NCBI GenBank assembly: GCA_027062145.1
Contig: JAMOTX010000073.1
Coordinates: forward strand, 1-5,576
Length of the DNA: 5,576 nt
Source of the DNA: Candidatus Altimarinota bacterium
Lineage (GTDB): Bacteria; Patescibacteriota; Gracilibacteria; BD1-5; UBA6164
Direction: 5' to 3'
Positions 1 to 5,576 of this stretch are shown here, piece by piece. Position 1 is the first letter of the stretch. Every line of letters begins with the position of its first letter. Both the position numbers and the translations under genes were made by a program. The notes under the pieces were generated by a model. The model searched no databases. It saw nothing but the letters and a program-made list of their open reading frames with translations, and had not been told where the DNA came from.

Positions 1-1208
1 TTGGTAAAGGTTTAATTGGTAGAGTAGTTGATGCTCTTGGTAATCCAATCGATGGATTAGGAGAAATTAAATCTACTGAAAAATATCCTATTGAAAGAGT
101 TGCTACTGGTGTAATGGACAGAAAATCTGTACATGAACCATTAGAAACTGGTCTTAAAGCAATTGATGCACTTGTACCAGTTGGTAGAGGTCAAAGAGAA
201 CTTATTATTGGTGATAGACAAACAGGTAAAACTCAAGTTGCTATTGATGCAATTTTAAATCAAAAAGGTAATGGTGTAACTTGTGTATACGTTGCTATTG
301 GTCAAAAAGAAGCAAAAGTTGCTAGAGTAGTTGAAGAATTAAGAGCTAGATGAGCAATGGATTATACTATTGTTGTTACAGCTTGAGCTTCTGATCCAGC
401 TTCAATGCAATATTTAGCTCCATACGCAGGTTGTGCTATGGCTGAATATTTTATGTTCAATAAAGAACATTCATTAATTATATATGATGATCTTAGTAAA
501 CAAGCAAATGCTTATAGAGAAATGTCATTATTATTAAGAAGACCACCAGGTAGAGAAGCGTATCCTTGAGATGTTTTCTATCTTCACTCTAGATTACTAG
601 AAAGATCTTCTAAACTAAATGATGAATTAGGTAACGGTTCAATGACTGCATTACCTATTATTGAAACTCAAGCTTGAGATGTATCTGCATATATCCCAAC
701 TAATGTAATTTCAATTACAGATGGTCAAATATTTTTAGAATCAGATTTATTTAATTCAGGTCAAAAACCAGCAATTAATGTATGATTATCGGTTTCAAGA
801 GTATGAGGTGCTGCACAAATTAAAGCAATGAAAAAAGTTTCAGGTACTTTGAAATTAGATCTTGCTCAATATAGAGAATTAGCTGCATTTTCACAATTCG
901 CTTCTGATTTAGATCCAGCTACTAGAGCTCAATTAGAAAGAGGTGAAAGAATGATGGAATTATTAAAACAAGGTGTATATGAACCAGTTTCTGTTGCAAA
1001 ACAAACTTGTGCAATGTATGCTTGAGGTAAAGGTTTCTTCGATAAAATTGAAGTTTCTAAAATTAAAAAAGCTGAATCAGATTTATATTTAAGTCTTGAT
1101 GAAGAAAAAACAATCATTGAATCTATCGCTAAAGATGGTAAAATGTCAGAAGATGCTGAAAACAAATTAAAAGATGTTATCGCTAAAGTAGTTGAACTTA
1201 ATAAATAA
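1..1208 (+). CDS. atpA: F-type ATP synthase subunit alpha, partial (N-terminus outside window)
   Basis: This is the non-catalytic nucleotide-binding subunit of F1, which alternates with beta in the alpha3beta3 hexamer on the cytoplasmic face of the membrane. The frame is open from the left edge (first full codon at 3) to TAA at 1206-1208, giving 401 visible residues. Family length is about 500, so roughly 100 N-terminal residues are missing. Visible motifs are the P-loop GDRQTGKT (nt 210-233), APYAGCAMAEYF, RRPPGREAYPGDVFY, ALPIIETQAGDVSAYIPTN, and SVSRVGGAAQIKAMKK. The SVSRV motif contains the arginine finger (codon 798-800) that completes the beta catalytic site. Seven in-frame TGA codons (351, 384, 567, 675, 783, 804, 1023) mostly sit on conserved glycines; the one at 384 sits where relatives usually have Thr or Ser. 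TGA is therefore read as Gly and the gene is intact. About 7 of 35 glycines use TGA. atpG follows after 8 nt, so the two are surely cotranscribed. Confidence 0.98.
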
Positions 1209-1216
1209 TTTTTATC

Positions 1217-2122
1217 ATGGCAAATTGAAAAGAAATCAAAAGAAGAATCTGATCAATTAAAAATACTGCAAAAATAACTAAGGCTATGGAGCTTATTTCA
1301 ACTGTAAAGATGAAAAAAGCTCAAGACTTAGCATTAGAAAAGAAAGAATATATATCATGAATACTTAAAGTAATTATGAATTTAAATGATAGTCTTTCTG
1401 AAAATGTATTTTTTGAATGAAAAGAAAAAGCTTCAAAAACACTTTGAGTAATTATAACTTCAAATAAATGATTATGTTGAGGTTATAATATCAATGTGAT
1501 GAAAAAAATTAATGAATATATGTTATTAAATGATGAACAAATTGAATTTGTTACTCTTTGAAAAAGGGGTGCTCAATTTGTTGCTAGAACAGGGAATCAG
1601 ATATTAGCTGATTTTTCTGAAGAATTTACTGATAATATTGATTATAATTTTTCTAAAAGTGCATCTAGATTTATAAGTGATAAATTTTCTAAGGAAGGGT
1701 ATGATAAAGTAGTAATATTTTATAATTATTATAAAAATACTATTACACAAATACCAGTTGCTAGATGATTTTTACCTTTAACGGATGATTCTATACAAAA
1801 ATATTTTAAAGCTACTTTATGAGATGATTATATAGAATCTGAAAATAAAGACGTTTCTTATAAATATACAGTTGAACCAACAGTTGAAGAATTAGTAGAT
1901 GAAGTATTACCAATGTTGATAGACTCAATGTTTTATGATGTATTGATTGAATCAAAAGCATCAGAACATAGTTCTAGAATGATTGCAATGAAGAATGCTA
2001 AGGATAATGCAAATAAATTTGCATCAAAATTACAACTTCAATACAATAAGGCTAGACAAGCTGCTATTACAAAAGAAATTTCAGAAATAGTAGGTTGAGT
2101 TGAATCAATGAAAGATATGTAA
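1217..2122 (+). CDS. atpG: F-type ATP synthase subunit gamma
   Basis: Gamma is the central rotating shaft of F1, linking the alpha3beta3 head to the membrane ring. The product is 301 residues, close to the usual 285-300. The start is fixed by the classical N-terminal helix, MANGKEIKRRIGSIKNTAKI, which runs on into TKAMELIST. SNKGLCGGYN is at residues 82-91. The C-terminal helix from about residue 248 (ASEHSSRMIAMKNAKDNANK, then LQLQYNKARQAAITKEISEIVGG) is the family signature that threads the hexamer. Eleven of 16 glycines are encoded by TGA, including two in SNKGLCGG, so the gene is unreadable under code 11 but complete under code 25. It starts 8 nt after the atpA stop. No Shine-Dalgarno-like sequence is visible upstream; the leader is nearly all A and T. 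An 81-nt gap follows before the small membrane gene. Confidence 0.97.
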
Positions 2123-2144
2123 TCCTATTCAAATGATTAAATAC

Positions 2145-2170
2145 TTTACAAAACAGATATTTGTTATAAA
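2145..2170 (+). promoter_or_regulatory. Possible extended -10 promoter in the atpG-downstream gap
   Basis: The 81-nt gap 2123-2203 is long for this tightly packed operon. It contains TGTTATAAA (TG at 2162-2163, hexamer TATAAA at 2165-2170), which resembles an extended -10 element. A TTTACA lies at 2145-2150, but only 14 nt upstream of the hexamer, short of the usual 17, so the -35 match is weak. If real, it could give extra transcription of the small membrane gene and atpD/atpC. In such AT-rich DNA, TATAAA-like strings arise often by chance, so this is a weak call. No terminator is seen in the gap. Confidence 0.22.
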
Positions 2171-2203
2171 ATTTAGAAAGTTTATTTAAATAAAATTATT
2201 TTT

Positions 2204-2554
2204 ATGAAAATCAAATTATATAGAATTGTATTAAATATTTTGTTTTATGTTTTTTATTCAGTAATTACTTCAATTTCTTTCTCTTTTATTTTTCCTACTG
2301 TACTTGTTATTTTATGACAAGATATAATAGCACCTAATAATCCAATATTTGATAAAATTCAAATATTAATATTAGTTTTAGTTTTATTTTTTACATTATT
2401 ATTTAGAAAATTTTTCTATTTACCAATAAGAGAAAAAATTAAAATTAAAAAAGATAAAAAAGAGAAAAAATTTAAGAAATACAAAAAGAAAGAAGAATTA
2501 AGTGATAATAATGAATTAGAACTTGATATCAAAATAGGAAAAGAAATAAAATAA
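2204..2554 (+). CDS. Small two-helix membrane protein of unknown function inside the atp operon
   Basis: I do not recognise this gene. It encodes 116 residues ending in TAA and has one in-frame TGA (Gly38, between TTA and CAA). A short basic N-terminus (MKIKLYR) is followed by a hydrophobic stretch at about residues 9-38, a short polar loop (GQDIIAPNNPIFDK), a second hydrophobic stretch at about 52-68, and a very lysine-rich tail at about 77-97 that turns acidic, then mixed, to the end. By the positive-inside rule it is a helical hairpin with both ends in the cytoplasm. The start was chosen because it is the first ATG of the open frame and directly precedes the first helix. The product is A/T-rich and low in complexity. 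Its position between atpG and atpD is unusual. AtpI/AtpZ-type accessory proteins are also small membrane proteins, but they normally lie at the head of the operon, and no diagnostic motif is visible here. A lineage-specific ATP synthase accessory protein is an inference only. Confidence 0.75.
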
Positions 2555-2585
2555 TAAAAATTTTAAAAATTAATTTTGCAAAACA

Positions 2586-3986
2586 ATGCATACTTGAAAA
2601 ATTACTAAAATAGTTTGAGTAGTAATCGATGTTGAATTTACAGATGGATATGTTCCTTCTATTTATGAAGCATTAGAAATTAAAGGACACTCTGAAAGAG
2701 TAGTACTTGAAACTCAACAACAATTAGGTGATGGTGTAGTTAGAACTATTGCTATGAACACTATTGATGGTTTAAAAAGAGGAATGACTGTAGAAGCTAC
2801 TGAAGCTCCTATTTCTGTTCCAGTTGGTGAAGGTGTTCTTGGTAGAATGTTTAACGTTCTTTGAGATCCAATAGATAATAAACCAAAACCGAAAACTAAA
2901 TATATGGATCCTATTCATAGAGATGCCCCAGATTTTGCTGATTTAACAGTTACTGCTGAAGTTTTTGAAACTGGTATTAAAGTAGTAGATCTTATTGCTC
3001 CTATGTTAAAATGAGGTAAAGTAGGTTTATTTGGTTGAGCATGAGTTGGTAAAACAGTTATCATGCAAGAATTAATTCATAATATCGCACAAGGACATGG
3101 TGGTTACTCTGTTGTTGCCGGTGTAGGTGAAAGAACAAGAGAATGAAATGATCTTTATCATGAAATGGAAGAATCAGGAGTTATTGATAAAACTGCTATG
3201 GTATTTGGACAAATGAATGAAGCTCCAGGACCTAGAGCTAGAGTTGCATTAACAGGTCTTGCTATGGCTGAACATTTTAGAGATAGAGAAAAAAGAGATG
3301 TATTATTGTTTATTGATAATATATTCAGATTTACTCAAGCTGGTTCAGAAATATCTGCATTATTAGGTAGAATACCTTCTGCTGTAGGTTATCAACCAAC
3401 TTTAGCTACTGATATGGGTGCTTTACAAGAAAGAATTACTTCTACTAAAGATGGTTCTATTACTTCAGTTCAAGCTGTTTATGTTCCTGCTGATGATCTT
3501 ACGGATCCAGCTCCAGCTGCTACATTTGCCCATCTTGATTCAACTATTGTATTAAATAGATCTATTGCAGAACTTGGTATATATCCAGCTGTTGATCCAC
3601 TTGATTCAACTTCTACTGTACTATCTCCAGATGTTGTTGGTCAAGAACATTACGATGTTGCTAGATGAGTTCAAAAAATACTTCAAAAATATAAAGAACT
3701 ACAAGATATTATTGCAATTCTAGGTATGGACGAATTATCTGAAGAAGATAAAACAACTGTAAATAGAGCAAGAAAAGTTCAAAAATTCTTATCTCAACCT
3801 TTTTACGTAGCTGAACAATTTACTGGTGTATCTGGTGTTTATGCTAAAGCTACTGAAACTGTTGCAGGTTTTAAAAAGATTTTAGAAGGTGAAGTTGATC
3901 ATATTCCAGAAAATATGTTCTTATATAAAGAAAATATGGATGCAGTTATTGCTAAATATGAAAAAAGTTTAACTGAAGAAAAATAA
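2586..3986 (+). CDS. atpD: F-type ATP synthase subunit beta (catalytic)
   Basis: Beta is the catalytic subunit of F1: ADP + Pi to ATP driven by rotation of gamma, or the reverse as an ATPase. The product is 466 residues, the normal family length. The N-terminus MHTGKITKIVGVVIDVEF matches the family and fixes the start. The P-loop GGAGVGKT is at residues 150-157 (Lys156), with Gly151 and Gly153 encoded by TGA (3036-3038, 3042-3044). GVGERTREGND carries the catalytic Glu182, and its last glycine is TGA at 3144-3146. The Walker B strand LLFIDNIFRF ends at Asp244. The DELSEED lever near 3729 and FLSQPFYVAEQFTG follow. Eight of 43 glycines use TGA, far fewer than in atpG or rpoD. All catalytic residues are present, so the enzyme should be active. 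It starts 31 nt after the small membrane gene, with no Shine-Dalgarno sequence, and is followed by atpC after 11 nt. Confidence 0.98.
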
Positions 3987-3997
3987 TCATAAAAACT

Positions 3998-4426
3998 ATG
4001 AAATTAGAAATATTATCATTTACATGAAACTTATTTAAATCTGAAAAAGTTGAACAAGTTACTGCTATGACTAAAACAGGTGAAGTTACTATTTTAGATA
4101 ACCATACACCTTTAGTTACTGTTTTAAAACCATCTATTATTAGTATTATTTATACTGATGAAGCTTGAGTAAAATCAGAAAAAGATTTTGCTATAGGTGG
4201 ATGAGTTTTAGAAGTATCTAATTCAACTGTAAGGGTTTTAATTGATATGTTAGTATCAATTGATGATGTTGATGTTGATGCAGCTGAAAAAGCTAAAAAA
4301 GATGCTTTAGCTATGATGGAAAAATTCAAAGATGCTAAAGATAAAGTTGATATGGAAAAATTCATTGAAGCAGAAGATATGTTACTTAAATCAGTTGCAA
4401 AATTGAAATTAAGTGAAATAAAATAA
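3998..4426 (+). CDS. atpC: F-type ATP synthase subunit epsilon
   Basis: Epsilon sits at the foot of gamma, helps couple F1 to the membrane ring and often restrains ATP hydrolysis. The product is 142 residues, in the family range of about 130-140. The N-terminal beta-sandwich is recognisable: MKLEILSFTGNLF, then GEVTILDNHTPLVTVLKP and FAIGGGVLEVSN. The last matches the conserved glycine-rich GGxLEV turn; its third glycine is TGA. After about residue 88 comes an Ala/Lys/Glu-rich helical C-terminal domain of the two-helix type (AAEKAKKDALAMMEKFKDAK and onward). The IDxxRA ATP-binding motif found in some bacterial epsilons is not clearly preserved. Three of six glycines use TGA. It is the last gene of the operon: its final codons and TAA lie inside the 36-nt inverted repeat that appears to end transcription. 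The start is 11 nt after the atpD stop, again without a Shine-Dalgarno sequence. Confidence 0.95.
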
Positions 4427-4455
4427 AAACTACAATTAATTGTAGTTTTTATTTT
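4420..4455. terminator. Perfect 36-nt inverted repeat, likely intrinsic terminator of the atp operon
   Basis: The two 18-nt halves are exact reverse complements, centred between 4437 and 4438. The core arm is ACTACAATT and pairs with AATTGTAGT; the outer arms are A-rich on the left and T-rich on the right. The hairpin is AT-rich with a short loop and ends in TTTTTATTTTT. It starts within the last codons of atpC and includes its stop codon. Because of the symmetry, the element could also stop transcription coming from rpoD. Confidence 0.8.
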
Positions 4456-4471
4456 TATATAATTTTGAATA

Positions 4472-4501
4472 AAAAAAAGAACCAATATTGGTTCTTTTTT
4501 T
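4472..4501. terminator. Perfect 30-nt inverted repeat, likely bidirectional terminator serving rpoD
   Basis: The arm GAACCAAT (4479-4486) pairs exactly with ATTGGTTC (4487-4494). It is extended by seven A on the left and seven T on the right, so each strand shows a hairpin followed by a U-tract. It begins one base past the rpoD stop on the minus strand, which makes it the natural rpoD terminator, and it is a second stop for read-through from atpC. Its stem is richer in G-C pairs than that of the neighbouring repeat. Confidence 0.85.
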
Positions 4502-4502
4502 A

Positions 4503-5576
4503 TTAGAAAAATTTAATTTTATCAGCATTAGGATGTTCTCTTAATTTTTCAAGAGTTTTAGCTTCGATTTGTCTAATTCTTTCTCTTGTAACTCAGAATT
4601 CTTTACCTACTTCTTCTAAAGTATGTACATCACCTCAATCTAAACCAAATCTCATAATAATAATTTTTCTTTCTCTAGGAGTAAGAAAATCTAACATTTC
4701 ATATAAATTATCTTTTAATAAATTCATATTTGTTTGAACATCTGGAGTTGGATTTTTATCATCTTCAATAAAATCTCATAAACAAGTATCTTCTTCAGAT
4801 CAAACAGGAGAGTCTAAAGATAATATATCTTGAGAAATTCTCATTATTTGTCTTACTTTTCTTATATCCATATCTAACTCAGTTGCTAGTTCTTCCATAA
4901 GAGGTTCTCTTGTAAGCTCTTGAGTCAGTCTTCTATATGTATGAGTAAATTTATTAATTGTTTCAATCATATGTACTGGAACTCTTATAGTTCTAGCTTG
5001 ATCAGCAATTGCTCTAGTTACTCATTGTCTTATCCACCATGTTGCATAAGTTGAAAATTTAAATCATTTTTCAGCATCAAATTTATCAACAGCTCTAAAT
5101 AATCCAACATTTCATTCTTGTATAAGATCAAGTAATCCTAAACCTCTTCACATATATTTTTTAGCAATTGATACTACTAATCTTAAATTTGCAGCAGCTA
5201 ATTGTTTTCTTGCATCCATACTACCAGCTTTAATAGCTTTTCATAGTGCAAGCTCTTGTTCTCAGTTTAATAAATCAACTCTTCAAATTTCATTAAGATA
5301 CATTCTAATAGAATCATCACTTATTTCAGAAAGAGATATAGATTGTTTAGAATCTTTTTTACTTTTTCTGTGATCAGTAAAAAGATTTTCTTTATCTAAA
5401 TTATCTACAATATCTATTTTTAAGCTTAAAAATCTTGTATATACTTCATCAAGTAATTCAATATCATCTTCAGCATTTGGCATTGCAGCCATTACTTCAT
5501 CTTGAGTAACTTTTCATTCAAGTTTACCTTTTTTCATCAATTCTTGAATACCTTCTGGCATTGTTTCAAGCATTTC
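4503..5576 (-). CDS. rpoD: RNA polymerase primary sigma factor RpoD/SigA (start at or beyond the right edge)
   Basis: This is the housekeeping sigma-70 factor, which brings RNA polymerase core to -10/-35 promoters. It reads leftward; 357 residues are visible, ending in TAA (4505-4503). A region 1.1-like segment (GKVTQDEVMAAMP) is followed by a Lys/Ser linker, region 1.2 (IRMYLNEIGRV), and region 2 from about residue 122 (NLRLVVSIAKKY, DLIQEGNVGLFRAVDKFD, FKFSTYATWWIRQ). The -10 recognition segment TRAIADQARTIRVPVHM, region 3, and region 4 (LDFLTPRERKIIIMRFGL, then the -35-binding helix-turn-helix VGKEFGVTRERIRQIEAK) come next. Twelve of 21 glycines are TGA, while both Trp of ATWWIRQ (5039-5034) are TGG, which shows that TGA is Gly and not Trp. 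The frame is open to the window edge, but an ATG at 5573-5571 gives a plausible N-terminus (MLETMPEGIQELMKKGK), so the gene may be complete. The usual Ala of RQAITRAI is Gly here (RQGVTRAI). Confidence 0.97.

Noticed and set aside
351..1025. Repeated in-frame TGA codons in atpA (and in every other gene), looking like nonsense mutations or a decayed operon.
   Set aside because: Reading frame and family similarity continue unbroken across every TGA, the positions correspond largely to conserved glycines, and true ends are all TAA. Recoding explains all of them; pseudogenisation does not.
929..1165. Minus-strand open frame of 78 residues opposite atpA.
   Set aside because: It lies wholly antisense to well-conserved atpA codons and has no recognisable motif; it is a shadow frame.
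2181..2194. A 14-nt perfect palindrome of only A and T upstream of the small membrane gene, a possible operator.
   Set aside because: It has no G or C pair and is the kind of symmetry expected by chance in this base composition; no second copy or spacing relative to a firm promoter supports it.
2555..2585. A possible terminator or promoter in the 31-nt gap before atpD.
   Set aside because: Only A/T-rich runs without a stable hairpin or a convincing -35/-10 pair are visible.
3036..3044. TGA as tryptophan (Mycoplasma/Spiroplasma code 4), which AT-rich DNA might suggest.
   Set aside because: Trp cannot replace the P-loop glycines of beta, and the gene for RpoD uses TGG at its invariant Trp pair while using TGA at glycines.
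4150..4485. Minus-strand open frame of 111 residues opposite atpC and the intergenic terminators.
   Set aside because: It runs antisense through atpC and across both palindromes, with a Ser/Asn/Phe/Ile-rich composition typical of reverse-complemented AT-rich coding DNA.
1..5576. Mobile element, CRISPR array, tRNA/rRNA gene or a defence-type accessory system.
   Set aside because: No direct-repeat array, transposase, integrase, or structured RNA was recognised; the whole window is accounted for by core housekeeping genes plus one small membrane gene.

Overview
The window is AT-rich bacterial DNA in which TGA is read as glycine rather than as a stop. In-frame TGA falls on near-invariant glycines of several unrelated housekeeping proteins: twice in the beta-subunit P-loop, in the SNKGLCGG motif of gamma, and at many sites in the primary sigma factor. 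TGG is kept for the invariant Trp-Trp pair of sigma region 2.3. All six genes end in TAA. This matches genetic code 25, known from the Candidate Phyla Radiation lineages Absconditabacteria (SR1) and Gracilibacteria (BD1-5/GN02). The sequence does not separate these two. Read with the standard code every gene looks broken; read with the Mycoplasma code (TGA = Trp) the catalytic loops would carry impossible tryptophans.

Layout. Positions 1-4426 (+ strand) are the distal part of an F-type ATP synthase operon: atpA (alpha, N-terminus outside the window), atpG (gamma), an unrecognised 116-residue two-helix membrane protein, atpD (beta) and atpC (epsilon). The order A-G-D-C is the usual bacterial one, except for the small membrane gene between G and D. 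Gaps are 8 nt (A/G), 81 nt (G/small gene), 31 nt (small gene/D) and 11 nt (D/C). No start has a recognisable Shine-Dalgarno sequence. Positions 4503-5576 (- strand) hold rpoD, the primary sigma-70 factor, convergent with the atp operon. Its start is at, or just beyond, the right edge. The 76-nt space between the two units carries two perfect inverted repeats (36 and 30 nt) with A/T tracts on both sides, which look like tandem bidirectional terminators.

Alpha, beta, gamma and epsilon form the catalytic F1 head and rotary shaft that couple ATP synthesis or hydrolysis to ion flow through the membrane Fo part, whose genes presumably lie upstream. RpoD directs general transcription. The items most worth a second look are the recoding itself, its gene-dependent intensity (about 20% of glycines in alpha and beta, more than half in gamma and RpoD), and the small membrane protein inside the F1 gene block.
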